Positions 43,756-52,175 of a stretch of DNA of 53,287 nucleotides are shown here, in pieces. A program made the translations under genes and the position numbers. The number at the start of each line of letters is the position of its first letter. The stretch's first letter is position 1. Below the pieces are notes generated by a model that made no database searches, was not told where the DNA came from, and worked only from the letters and a program-made list of their open reading frames with translations. The stretch is from CAIYYO01 sp049299895 (lineage in GTDB: Archaea; Altiarchaeota; Altiarchaeia; IMC4; QMZM01): NCBI GenBank assembly GCA_049299895.1, contig JBAQYF010000001.1, positions 1-53,287 on the forward strand, read 5' to 3'.

Positions 43756-43812
43756 GGAGTACATAGCAATTTAAATAGATATATTTTACTATATTAATAA
43801 AGAGGTATCTCA

Positions 43813-44022
43813 ATGTCCGAAATCGTCGTCAAATTGGAAGTCCCCGCGCAGATGGAACCGGAATTCCGAAGCGCATTAAAAAAGGTCGTCGAGAGATTCG
43901 CGAGCGAGGTCGAATACGAAGCCGCTCTTGAGATATTGAAAAAAAGCAAACTTACGCCGGATCAGGCAGACAAACTGGCCCGCGAAACAAAGAAAGGCAT
44001 CGCCAGAAGGCACGTAGCCTGA
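43813..44022 (+). CDS. VapB-like antitoxin
   Basis: The 69-residue protein starts MSEIVVKLEVPAQME and continues as a helical, charged chain, the pattern of archaeal antitoxins paired with PIN toxins. A GAGGT site precedes the ATG and a TATA-like run lies at about 43776-43796. It ends three bases before the PIN gene. Self-repression with its toxin is usual in the family. Confidence 0.8.
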   Translation: MSEIVVKLEVPAQMEPEFRSALKKVVERFASEVEYEAALEILKKSKLTPDQADKLARETKKGIARRHVA

Positions 44023-44025
44023 GAA

Positions 44026-44460
44026 GTGGAACCCCCGAAGAAGCTTGTGGTGGATGCAAACATAGTATTCAGCGCGATCTCCACAAGGACCTTCACCTTT
44101 GAACTGATCAGACTACTCCACGAAAAAGGAGTACGCCTCTATTCTCCCCAATACATACACGAAGAACTCGTCGATAAAACCCCAAGACTGCTTGAGTACT
44201 CCAAATTGACAGGGGATGAACTAGGACTCCTGCTAAAAGTATTATTCAGACAGATAGACACAGTACCCAAAGACGAATACTCAAAACATATGCCGGAAGC
44301 AGAAAGACAGATAAAAGACCACCTCGAAGACGTACCATACCTCGCGCTCGCAATAAAACTCGACTGCCCAATCTGGTCAAACGAACAAAGACTGGGCAAA
44401 CTAAAAGACATAAAAGCGATCCCGACCCACAAACTAAAGAAGTTGTTCGAAGTTGAATAA
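44026..44460 (+). CDS. PIN-domain toxin (VapC-like RNase)
   Basis: The 144-residue protein from a GTG start has the PIN acidic residues: D in VVDANIVFS, E in HEELVDK, D in LEDVPYLALA, and the closing IWSNEQRL. Such proteins cut RNA until bound by antitoxin. It belongs to the group with an extra PYLALA helix. The pair lies immediately downstream of the debranching enzyme gene, and a copy of that gene's tail follows its stop codon directly. Confidence 0.85.
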   Translation: MEPPKKLVVDANIVFSAISTRTFTFELIRLLHEKGVRLYSPQYIHEELVDKTPRLLEYSKLTGDELGLLLKVLFRQIDTVPKDEYSKHMPEAERQIKDHLEDVPYLALAIKLDCPIWSNEQRLGKLKDIKAIPTHKLKKLFEVE

Positions 44461-44476
44461 AGCAGCTGCGACTGCG

Positions 44477-44524
44477 GCATATTACGAAGACGCGAGGGGG
44501 AAGAAGCCGCCATATAGCATCTAA
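44477..44524 (+). pseudogene. Copy of the debranching-enzyme gene 3' end
   Basis: Sixteen codons read AYYEDARGKKPPYSI-stop, against AYYEDVMGKKPPYGV-stop at 43708-43755. Thirty-nine of 48 bases match (81%, hand count). There is no start codon, and similarity fades just upstream where the PIN gene ends. Its stop codon overlaps the stop of the convergent kinase gene. The two tails bracket the toxin-antitoxin pair. Confidence 0.85.
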
Positions 44525-45462
44525 ATCCTGAAATTAAATTTAGAATTTACCGTAAGAAACGCATTTACCTCCTGATTGGTCGGATACCTTTCCGCCCCGT
44601 ATCCCTGCGTCTTCAATGCGGCAGCCGCGCTCGCGAACAACCCGCACTTCTTTAAATCCCATCCAAGGGAATGCGCGCGTATGAACCCCGCCGCGAACAC
44701 GTCTCCTGCGCCGGTGGTATCGATCGCTTTTACCCGGAATGCCGGTATGAAAGTTTTTTCTTTTTCCGATGCGATCCATGCGCCTTTTGATCCGAGCTTC
44801 AGGGCGACTATCGAGGGCCCCAAGGATAATAGTTCGTCTATTATGTCTTTTTGGTTCTTTGCTTTTGTTACGGCCTGCGCTTCGGCCAGATTCGGGAAGA
44901 ATATGTCCACGTCTTTGAGAGTCTTTCTGACTAATGCAACGTCCGCCCTGGACCATCCCAACGGGTCGAAGCCCGTGTCAAAGCTTGCAGTCATCCCTTT
45001 TTTGTGTGCGTGGTCTAGTAGTTTCTTTGTGTCCGCGCGCAGTCCCTGCAGAAAGAAGCTTGCGACGTGCAGGTATCTTCCTTCTATGAGATCATAGTCG
45101 ATGTCTTTTACCGAGAGTTCGGAATTCGCTCCCGGGAACGTCAGAAAAGAGCGGGTCTTGTCTTTGAAGGTTATAGCGAGGGTTACTGCAGTCCTGCCGC
45201 CGGAAATGAGGCACAGGTCCAGGTCGTCGATTGCTCCGAGGCTTTTTCTTACAAGGTTCCCGAAGAGATCGTCTCCTATCCTTGCTATGAGTCTTGTCTT
45301 GCTCCCGAGGACGGCAGAGGCTTTGGCATAATTAGCCGCGCATCCGCCTGATGTGAGATGCAGGTCTTCGAGGATTATCTGGGTATCCTTAGGGGGATAA
45401 TCCGCTATGTTAGAGGTGAGGATGTCTATGTTTACGTCGCCGATTGAGGTGATGTCTGTCAT
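44521..45462 (-). CDS. PfkB/ribokinase-family sugar or nucleoside kinase
   Basis: The 313-residue kinase has the N-terminal GG region (LTSGGCAANYAKA), and the C-terminal signature DTTGAGDVFAAGFIRA with the catalytic aspartate. It phosphorylates a sugar, sugar phosphate or nucleoside; specificity is not visible. The ATG at 45462 is chosen over a TTG one codon upstream. It is convergent with the inserted toxin-antitoxin unit. Confidence 0.9.
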   Translation of the reverse strand: MTDITSIGDVNIDILTSNIADYPPKDTQIILEDLHLTSGGCAANYAKASAVLGSKTRLIARIGDDLFGNLVRKSLGAIDDLDLCLISGGRTAVTLAITFKDKTRSFLTFPGANSELSVKDIDYDLIEGRYLHVASFFLQGLRADTKKLLDHAHKKGMTASFDTGFDPLGWSRADVALVRKTLKDVDIFFPNLAEAQAVTKAKNQKDIIDELLSLGPSIVALKLGSKGAWIASEKEKTFIPAFRVKAIDTTGAGDVFAAGFIRAHSLGWDLKKCGLFASAAAALKTQGYGAERYPTNQEVNAFLTVNSKFNFRI

Positions 45463-45526
45463 CAACTAAGAAATGGTAGAGAAGGAATAAAAAGAGAAAA
45501 AGAAATAAGATAAAAGAAAAAGATTT

Positions 45527-47149
45527 TTATCCGCACGTTGCTGTCGATGCGGAATCCGTCGTGCTGTATCCGAACCCCGCGCTCGGGGCAGCGGACGACA
45601 GGGTCTGGCTGCATTCGGGGGGCGCAGTCTTGAATGTTGCGCATATCGCTTTCAAGAGTCCTGCCGAGTCCCTGGATACGCCTTCCATTACCACGCCGTT
45701 CAGTACGAGCGTCGGGGATCCCTGTACGCCGTATTTGGTGTTCAGGTCCTTGTAGACGTTGAATGGCGGGAACTGTCCGGAGATCCACTTCGTTTGGTCG
45801 TTGTACAGCTCGGTTACCTTGTACTGCGTGTCTGTGGTTTTGACGCATGCGTTCACTTTGTCCGTGTTGACGTTGGCCGATTTCAGGCAGCCGGGTGAGT
45901 CGCTTGCGTTCAGGAAGCATGCGAGGTAGGTCAGGTAGTTTGCCTTGTCTTCCGTCTCTATGCAGTACTGCAGCAGTTCCTCGTCGACTTCTTTCTTGCC
46001 GTGCATCGCGTAGTCGCAGAACTTTATCGAGAAGTCTATCTTGTCCTTCAGGAGGTTTGCGACGGGTATCAGTCCTTTCTCTATCTGCGTTCCGTATGGG
46101 CAGTGGGACATGACGAATGCTTCAACTACGGGCTTGTCCGTCTTTGCCATGCATTCTACGCCTGTTGCGCATGCAGGTATCGAGCAGTCCTTTGTGCCGT
46201 CTTCCTTGTAGCATGACGGGTCGAAACTTGAACCGACTCTGAGGTTCAGGTACTGGCCTGCAGCATCCAGGTAGGATGATATTCCGCCTGATCCGCTGTA
46301 TCCTTCCGCGTTCTTGACGTCCTGCGTGAATAGGAATGCTGGGAGTGCTTTTACTCCGGAATCCGCGAATATCTTCTTTCCTTCGGCTGACGAGTAGTCG
46401 TATTCCTTGGAGGTTAATCCTGGGAAGACGTCTTTTAACTGGGTCAATATGGAGTCTACCCGCGTCGCGCAGTCTGTGCATCTTTTGTCTGATAGTATGG
46501 TGACCGTTACGGGCTGGGGATCTATTATCTCAGTTACTTTGACCCAGAATATAAGGGGCTGATTTGCAAGCGCTCCGGATGTGTATCCCTGTCCTGCGGG
46601 AATGGTTATTGTCTTTTCTTCTCCGACCTTCATCCCGATAACTCCGTTCTCAAATCCGGTCAGCATCTGTCCTGCTCCGACTACGAATCTCAGGGGTTCG
46701 TATGTCTTCAGGGAGCTGGTCATGCCGGCCTTGACTGCTTCGGATTCTATGGATGTATCAAAGAGGGTTCCATTCTCGAATTTGCCGATGTAATCGACTT
46801 TCACTATCTTTCCGTTGGAGACTACGGCTGTTCCGGTTCCGCCCGAGAGCGTGGTGACCGTAGTCTGGCCCATGCTTGTAGTAGTGTAGGATAACGTCGT
46901 CGGGGTCTTGGAAGAAAGCTTCGTGTTCAGGTCGTTTATCGATATTATGAAATAGACGTTTGCCAGCAGGGATATTACCAGAAGGATTGCCAGTATGTTC
47001 TGGGTGCTGTTCGAGGTCGATGGTTCAGGGGTCGGGTAATTGGATTTTTCGCCCCGGGCCAGGCCGTGCGATTCGTGTGATGCGTGGGCTTCATGCGCTG
47101 CATGTCCTTCGTGTTTTCTTGCCTTGTGGGTTTTTGGTTTCTCATCCAT
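45527..47149 (-). CDS. FKBP-thioredoxin-DsbA-like fusion, membrane-anchored
   Basis: The 540-residue protein starts with a His-rich cytosolic segment (HEGHAAHEAHASHESHG, about 13-29), one membrane helix (50-70), and a Thr/Ser linker. An FKBP-type prolyl isomerase domain follows (about 110-208, VDYIGKFENGTLFDTS and GFENGVIGMKVGE). Next is a thioredoxin-like domain with CTDC (C224/C227) and cis-Pro 270, then a DsbA/GILT-like domain with CPYG (C350) and cis-Pro 479. It would fold secreted proteins by proline isomerisation and disulfide exchange. The DsbA-like domain has only one active-site cysteine. It has no operon partner. Confidence 0.88.
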   Translation of the reverse strand: MDEKPKTHKARKHEGHAAHEAHASHESHGLARGEKSNYPTPEPSTSNSTQNILAILLVISLLANVYFIISINDLNTKLSSKTPTTLSYTTTSMGQTTVTTLSGGTGTAVVSNGKIVKVDYIGKFENGTLFDTSIESEAVKAGMTSSLKTYEPLRFVVGAGQMLTGFENGVIGMKVGEEKTITIPAGQGYTSGALANQPLIFWVKVTEIIDPQPVTVTILSDKRCTDCATRVDSILTQLKDVFPGLTSKEYDYSSAEGKKIFADSGVKALPAFLFTQDVKNAEGYSGSGGISSYLDAAGQYLNLRVGSSFDPSCYKEDGTKDCSIPACATGVECMAKTDKPVVEAFVMSHCPYGTQIEKGLIPVANLLKDKIDFSIKFCDYAMHGKKEVDEELLQYCIETEDKANYLTYLACFLNASDSPGCLKSANVNTDKVNACVKTTDTQYKVTELYNDQTKWISGQFPPFNVYKDLNTKYGVQGSPTLVLNGVVMEGVSRDSAGLLKAICATFKTAPPECSQTLSSAAPSAGFGYSTTDSASTATCG

Positions 47150-47224
47150 TTTGTACTACACCTTAAGTGATAGAAAATATCTTTATTATATAAGTCCCGG
47201 AGTATAAAAGGTAAGGAGGGGCTA

Positions 47225-47272
47225 ATGCTACTGGAAAAAGATATGAAAAAAGAGTATGGAAAAACGGAATAA
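47225..47272 (+). CDS. Possible 15-residue mini-protein
   Basis: A frame of 15 codons (MLLEKDMKKEYGKTE) is preceded by GGAGGGG at about 47215-47221 and by a TATA-like TATTATATAAGT at about 47185-47196. It stops exactly where the convergent alba gene ends. The promoter and ribosome site are better than chance expectation, but so short a peptide cannot be confirmed from sequence. It could also be the leader of an RNA. Confidence 0.3.
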   Translation: MLLEKDMKKEYGKTE

Positions 47273-47551
47273 TTATATTTTGCCCAGGGTTATCTCGATG
47301 GACGATACGCGCAGGCTTCCTCCTTCGCGCTCCATCTCTTCTGTGCCGATTTGTATGCCTTTCACTTCCACGTCTTTGAGGAATCTCTGGCGGGAGATCT
47401 CTGCAACGTCGACTGCTGTGGAAATGGAGCGGCCTCTTGCTTTTATGATTACTTCGGCTTCTCCCTTGTTGAACTGGGTGACGACCGCCATAACGTAGCT
47501 CATCACTGGTTTTTTGCCTATAAACACAAAGTTGTCTTTGCCTTCTTCCAT
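47273..47551 (-). CDS. albA: DNA/RNA-binding protein Alba
   Basis: Alba coats DNA and RNA in archaea. The 92-residue protein has NFVFIGKKPVMSYVMAV with the two lysines used for nucleic-acid contact, and the IKARGRSISTAVDVAEI helix. I use the ATG of MEEGKDN; the open frame continues upstream without a better start. It is read from the interval before the KaiC-like gene, on the other strand. Confidence 0.93.
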   Translation of the reverse strand: MEEGKDNFVFIGKKPVMSYVMAVVTQFNKGEAEVIIKARGRSISTAVDVAEISRQRFLKDVEVKGIQIGTEEMEREGGSLRVSSIEITLGKI

Positions 47552-47720
47552 GGAAAATCCCTCCGCTCTCGCATTTTTGTTTGTTGCGTTGTTATGTATG
47601 CCAGGGATTATAATTAGGAGATGCGGAATAAAAAGGGAGCCATTGTAGAAGGCATTCGCCCGCAAGTATTTATTAAGCCTCACCCTATTAGTAGAATTAG
47701 AACGTAGCAAGGTGCCAAAC

Positions 47721-48425
47721 ATGAAAAGATCGTTGAATACTGGCGTATCCGGCCTGGATGAATTGCTTGACGGCGGCCTCCCTGAAGGCTCAGTAACGAT
47801 TTTGTCCGGCCCGCCGGGCGTTGGGAAGAGCACGCTTGCGATGCAATATCTCTATGAGGGGATTCAGAAGGGCGAGTCTGCAATGTTTCTTTCAATCGAG
47901 AGCAATACCCCGGACGTCATCGCTTATGCAGGCGCCTACGGCTGGGATTATGCCAGATATGTAAAGGAAGGAAAGCTTCTGATACTCGATAGAAGCATAT
48001 TCGAGGAAAGCGAGATGCAGCTATCCCACGATTTCGGGGCTCTAAGGGACATAATGAAGGAGATAAAGCCCCAGAGATTTGTCGTGGATTCTGTAACGTT
48101 CTTTGATTTTCTTTTCAGGGACGAGATAGCAAAGAAGATGAACATAATGCACTTCATAGATCTGATGAAGTCGAACAACTGCACAACTATAATGACGCTC
48201 AAACAGAGCGAGAATTTCCCCAACATCCAGTACAACGAATGGCACTTCCTGTCGGACGGCCTGCTGACCATGTTCTGGAACAGGAACCGCGCGGAGAACG
48301 AGCGATGCATCTGGGCGGTGAAGATGAGAGGACGCAATATTGACACCAACATCAGGCCGATAAAGGTCACGGAAAAAGGCGTCGTGGTCTACACGAACGA
48401 CATCCCGACGATAGCTGCTCCTTAG
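47721..48425 (+). CDS. KaiC/RadA-like RecA-superfamily ATPase
   Basis: The protein (234 residues) is a single KaiC-type ATPase domain: the GVSGLDELLDGGLPEGS entry, Walker A GPPGVGKST, and Walker B in FVVDSVTFF. Archaeal one-domain KaiC relatives are signalling or regulatory ATPases and are not recombinases. The ATG at 47721 has AAGGTG eight bases before it; a GTG three codons upstream (47712) is part of that site. It is divergent from alba and convergent with dtdA. Confidence 0.87.
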   Translation: MKRSLNTGVSGLDELLDGGLPEGSVTILSGPPGVGKSTLAMQYLYEGIQKGESAMFLSIESNTPDVIAYAGAYGWDYARYVKEGKLLILDRSIFEESEMQLSHDFGALRDIMKEIKPQRFVVDSVTFFDFLFRDEIAKKMNIMHFIDLMKSNNCTTIMTLKQSENFPNIQYNEWHFLSDGLLTMFWNRNRAENERCIWAVKMRGRNIDTNIRPIKVTEKGVVVYTNDIPTIAAP

Positions 48426-48426
48426 G

Positions 48427-49164
48427 TTATATTTCCTTGACGGACATTTCTGTTTCTGACAGGAGCTTTCTTATCCTGTCTTTTTCTCCCCCGAGGCCTT
48501 TCTTTTCCACGAGGGCATACTCAGGCTTGGGGACGGTCTTGGATATCATCTGTTTGACCATCGCAGAATCCAGGTTTGCCAGGTTGTATCTGGGGCATAT
48601 GTGTCCGACGGCGTAATCAGAAACCAGGGAGAACTTCCTGCAATAATGGCCTCCCCCGAATCCGATAGCAACAGGCGCCTTTTCGGGTTCGGAGGATACC
48701 AGTTCGGCAATTATCCCCGCGACGACGCGGCATGCTGAAAGATCGTTCCATTCCTTCACGCCGCTTCCCACCTCGACGAAAACCATCGGAAAGGGGAATC
48801 CTGTGGGTCCGTGATGGGTTGCTTCAAGGCACGATTCGTAGCCGTCCACTTTGTTTTCCTGCAGGAGCATTGCCGCTTTCCGCAGGTAAAGCGCGGGAGC
48901 GTATCCCAGTTCTCTTTCCCGGCCGCCCGCCTGCGCCGTTCCGTAGTTTCCGGGAGAGTGCGCCGTGAGTGTTGGAGTCCCTGATTCTGACTTATGGCGG
49001 GAGGCAACGATGCACAGAGACGCACCGGACAATTCGACCGCCCCGTCCATGCGCAGTATCTCTTTATCGTATTCTATGGGCTTTATCCCGTGTTCCTCTA
49101 ACAGGAGGGATGCGATGTTCAAGCCTGCTTTATCCTTGTTTGAGAATATAACGGTCTTTGGCAT
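48427..49164 (-). CDS. dtdA: D-aminoacyl-tRNA deacylase, archaeal type
   Basis: This enzyme removes D-amino acids from mischarged tRNA. The 245-residue protein belongs to the archaeal/plant DtdA family, with ATHHGPTGFPFPMVFVEVGS and the zinc-binding GFGGGHYC segment. Its start lies 35 bases inside the end of thiI, so the two are translationally linked and both act on tRNA. Confidence 0.93.
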   Translation of the reverse strand: MPKTVIFSNKDKAGLNIASLLLEEHGIKPIEYDKEILRMDGAVELSGASLCIVASRHKSESGTPTLTAHSPGNYGTAQAGGRERELGYAPALYLRKAAMLLQENKVDGYESCLEATHHGPTGFPFPMVFVEVGSGVKEWNDLSACRVVAGIIAELVSSEPEKAPVAIGFGGGHYCRKFSLVSDYAVGHICPRYNLANLDSAMVKQMISKTVPKPEYALVEKKGLGGEKDRIRKLLSETEMSVKEI

Positions 49165-50245
49165 CTTCCAGTAGTTCGCCGAGTCCCCAGCCTTCTTCCG
49201 CGGCGCTGATGGCGTCGTCCTTTGCTTCGGTCGAGGGGCTGTCCGGGACGAACGGGCAGCGGCCGCCTTTAGCTAATTCGAATGTCCCTATTTTCCGGGC
49301 GACCTTGATTATGTCGTCCTTGTCCAAGGCGATGAGGGGACGATAGACCGGCATGCTCAGGCAATTTATCTGCTTGAGGTTCGCGAGGGTCTGGCTTGCG
49401 ACCTGGCCCATGTTCTCCCCGGAGACTATTCCGAGGGCATTCTCATGTTCCGCGAGTTTTTCGGCGAGCCTGTGCATGAATCTTTTGCATACGACGCACG
49501 TGTATCTCCCGGAGTGGGCGGATATCTTTTCCAATACCTCATCCTTCGGAACGCAGTATACCGGCAGTTCTTCTCCTGCATACGATGCGAGCTTTGCGAC
49601 GATGTCCTTTATATCCTCCGGTTCTCCGAAATGCAGGAATATCATCTTGCAGCCCCTGCGCATCATCATCCAGGAGGATACCGGCGAGTCTATGCCGGTC
49701 GAGAGAAGAGATATGAGGGTTCCCTGGCTCCCGTACGGAAGGCCTCCAAGGCATTCTATCTTCCGGCCGTAGACGTATGCGACCTCGTCCCTTATTTCCG
49801 CAAATATCGTCTTTTCCGGATGCTCCAGGTCCACTTTCGCAGGGATTAAATCCAGGATCCGGGATCCCGCTTCTGCTTCTAGGTCTTTGCTTTTGTATTC
49901 GTGGGACCCTGCCCTCTGCACCCGGACGGCGAACGTTTCATTCGGCTTGATGTTCTCCACAGCCAGTTCTACGCAGGCTGATAACACATCCTCCTTCGAG
50001 GACGATATCTCTCGTGCAGGTGAGACCGAGACCACGCCGAAGGTCTTTTCCAGGATAGCGCATACGGCATCCGTCCCGGGGGTCTTTACATAGATCCTGT
50101 GCCTTTTGCGATATACCCTGTATTCGATCTTTTCTTTGCGCATCTTTGCTTCCATGTTCCTGACCAATAGGTCCTCGAAGCGCTTGCGTACATAATCGCT
50201 TTTCAGGAAGATCTCCCCGTACCTGACGATGACCGTATCGTACAT
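49130..50245 (-). CDS. thiI: tRNA 4-thiouridine synthetase ThiI
   Basis: ThiI adenylates and thiolates uridine 8 of tRNA. The 371-residue protein has an N-terminal ferredoxin-like domain, a THUMP domain (about 60-165), and a PP-loop ATPase with STGIDSPVSSW. There is no rhodanese domain. Instead the CVVC pair in RYTCVVCKRF corresponds to the CxxC that holds an iron-sulfur cluster in methanogen ThiI, so sulfide may be the sulfur source. Confidence 0.94.
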   Translation of the reverse strand: MYDTVIVRYGEIFLKSDYVRKRFEDLLVRNMEAKMRKEKIEYRVYRKRHRIYVKTPGTDAVCAILEKTFGVVSVSPAREISSSKEDVLSACVELAVENIKPNETFAVRVQRAGSHEYKSKDLEAEAGSRILDLIPAKVDLEHPEKTIFAEIRDEVAYVYGRKIECLGGLPYGSQGTLISLLSTGIDSPVSSWMMMRRGCKMIFLHFGEPEDIKDIVAKLASYAGEELPVYCVPKDEVLEKISAHSGRYTCVVCKRFMHRLAEKLAEHENALGIVSGENMGQVASQTLANLKQINCLSMPVYRPLIALDKDDIIKVARKIGTFELAKGGRCPFVPDSPSTEAKDDAISAAEEGWGLGELLEDAKDRYILKQG

Positions 50246-50315
50246 GTTAACCGTGTAAGATATTTATATTTTAAGATACACATTAAAGATTAATTATATA
50301 GTAAAAATTCCGAAG

Positions 50316-50927
50316 ATGAACCTGATAGAACTCACAGAGGACCTTATGAACAGCGGGAGATTCATATCCTCGACGCTTTTTGAAGTCCTGAAGCTCATCA
50401 ACCCTGCCAACATAGATGACGTATTCAAGAATATGAAGATAGGAACTCCTGGGATGCTCCGGTTCTATCTTGCTATCATAACCATATCATTGTTCCTGGG
50501 CTACTTTCTTTATCTATCCACTTTCCAGAGTAGTCCATATTCGCAAGACGATTCAATGAAGGTTGCATTCAGGTATTATGTAATAGCAGTCCTGCTCCCG
50601 ATTACTATGGCTTACGCCCTTTATTTGTTTGACACCCGGCTGCTGAAAAGAAAAGTGACCTACGCCGAAGGTCTCGCCCTTTTCACCTACGCCCTGAGCC
50701 CGGCGATATTAGGGGGCTTTTTCAGGATAATCGGAGAGACATTCGTACTACACATCCTGCTGATAATGTATTCTATTTATCTGGTCTATGCCGGGATGTC
50801 GGCAAGATTCGGAGAAGAACGCATAACCATGGCCTACTTATTTCTCATACTGTCCGGAATGATATGCGGGATAACTATCTTTGTAGTTCTTACGGCAATA
50901 TTGGGAATATCCCCTGGAAAATATTAA
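50316..50927 (+). CDS. Yip1-like five-helix membrane protein
   Basis: The 203-residue protein begins with an amphipathic segment (about 1-40) and continues as five membrane helices from about 48 to the end, the layout of archaeal Yip1-domain proteins. No enzymatic motif is visible. It is monocistronic with AT-rich sequence before the ATG and converges on the PIN-domain gene. Confidence 0.78.
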   Translation: MNLIELTEDLMNSGRFISSTLFEVLKLINPANIDDVFKNMKIGTPGMLRFYLAIITISLFLGYFLYLSTFQSSPYSQDDSMKVAFRYYVIAVLLPITMAYALYLFDTRLLKRKVTYAEGLALFTYALSPAILGGFFRIIGETFVLHILLIMYSIYLVYAGMSARFGEERITMAYLFLILSGMICGITIFVVLTAILGISPGKY

Positions 50928-50931
50928 GGAA

Positions 50932-51597
50932 TCATTTCTCCAAAGACATATACTCGTCTATCTCATGCCAGGATATTGCACACCCTGAGAACTTCAAAGC
51001 ATACAATGTAGCCATAAGAGATTCTATTCCGCCGCTCCCCAAGTTCCTCCCGAGTATCCCCCTTTCATAAGCAACCGCCGCAACCTCCGAAGAACGTATG
51101 ATGCGGATATCGGGTATTATCTCATTGAAAGCCGCAAGTTTCTGCCGATCCATATCCACACGGCGCCCCATCTGATCCGAGAGGACTACGCGCAGAGCCT
51201 CTGCATCCTCTAAAAGCAAACGGGTAGTGCGCTCGTCTATGAGGAGGACATCGGCGTCTATCCCGGCAATGAGGGCGAGTGCCGCCGCCTCTCCCTTGTG
51301 TATAAGGTGCAGTGGATGGTTATTTATGTGATAGATAGAGTTGGAGAGATCCATTATCTCCCGGGTTATCAGGGGTTCGGGGTTCTGTACCGAGATCACG
51401 CCCTCCGAAAAGAGCTTCTTTATGCGCATCGATTCCAGGGCGTATCTCTTGCTCCCCATAGGCCTAAGGATTATTTCTTCGTATATCTCGTCTGTTACCA
51501 GGATCTTTACCCCCATTTCCAGGAGGGCTGAGGACATGCAGTTTAACGCCAGGGAGATTATGGAAGACGAATCGGCTACGACGGTTTTATCGGGCAT
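50932..51597 (-). CDS. PIN-domain protein without visible antitoxin
   Basis: The 221-residue protein starts with ADSSSIISLA, a PIN first strand, and continues with EIYEEIIL, HKGEAAALALIAGIDADVLLIDERTTR and a C-terminal extension of about 90 residues. The acidic set (D8, the E in EIYEE, E in KGEAAAL, D in LLIDE) is complete, so RNase activity is possible. No small antitoxin gene adjoins it. The extension may serve as regulator or substrate-binding part. Its stop is four bases from that of the Yip1-like gene. Confidence 0.8.
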   Translation of the reverse strand: MPDKTVVADSSSIISLALNCMSSALLEMGVKILVTDEIYEEIILRPMGSKRYALESMRIKKLFSEGVISVQNPEPLITREIMDLSNSIYHINNHPLHLIHKGEAAALALIAGIDADVLLIDERTTRLLLEDAEALRVVLSDQMGRRVDMDRQKLAAFNEIIPDIRIIRSSEVAAVAYERGILGRNLGSGGIESLMATLYALKFSGCAISWHEIDEYMSLEK

Positions 51598-51601
51598 TTT
51601 T

Positions 51602-52135
51602 TTAAGGCAGAACCTGGATGCTCCCCTCCAGCTGCGGATAAATATTGCAGTGATAAGTATAATTGCCGACCCTCTGGAAACGGTAACTGTAAGTCGAACC
51701 CTTGTACATCCTCGACGATTTCAGGTCCGCTATCTGCCTTGAAAATCCACCGGATTTACCCGCGTATCCCATATCCGAAATTATCTGGTGCTCCGACGAG
51801 TCGTTGTTCACCCAGGTTATGATGGTGCCGACGACGATTGTGATGTTCTCGGGATTGAAACTGCGATTGGCGATTATAACATTCGCCCTTCCCGCGGAAA
51901 CGGGAAGAGAAGTGGTCGAGGTAGAAGTAGTCACAGGCAGAGTGGTCGTAACCTTCGTAGTCGTTGTGGCAATCGCCGTCGTAGACGTGGTCGCCTGCGC
52001 CTCCGTGACGTCCACTTCCTCTACGACTATCGTGTCATTCACCGGGGGAGCGCCGTTCTGAACGCAGCAAGGCGTGATCATCAGGCATAAAAATGCCAGG
52101 GCAAAAATGCCGTTTACGGAAAACCTTTCATCCAT
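51602..52135 (-). CDS. Secreted cupredoxin-like protein lacking two copper ligands
   Basis: The 177-residue protein has a signal peptide with a cysteine near the cleavage site, a Thr-rich tether (about 48-78) and a cupredoxin domain to the end. Of the type 1 copper ligands, H116 (SSEHQI) and C163 (YHCNIYP) remain, but the second histidine is Y166 and the methionine is L169. A normal blue-copper site is therefore improbable; it may be structural or bind another metal. It is followed by a related, broken gene. Confidence 0.82.
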   Translation of the reverse strand: MDERFSVNGIFALAFLCLMITPCCVQNGAPPVNDTIVVEEVDVTEAQATTSTTAIATTTTKVTTTLPVTTSTSTTSLPVSAGRANVIIANRSFNPENITIVVGTIITWVNNDSSEHQIISDMGYAGKSGGFSRQIADLKSSRMYKGSTYSYRFQRVGNYTYHCNIYPQLEGSIQVLP

Positions 52136-52175
52136 TTCTATAATGTATCGGTTTTCTAATATAAAAGAAAAAATT

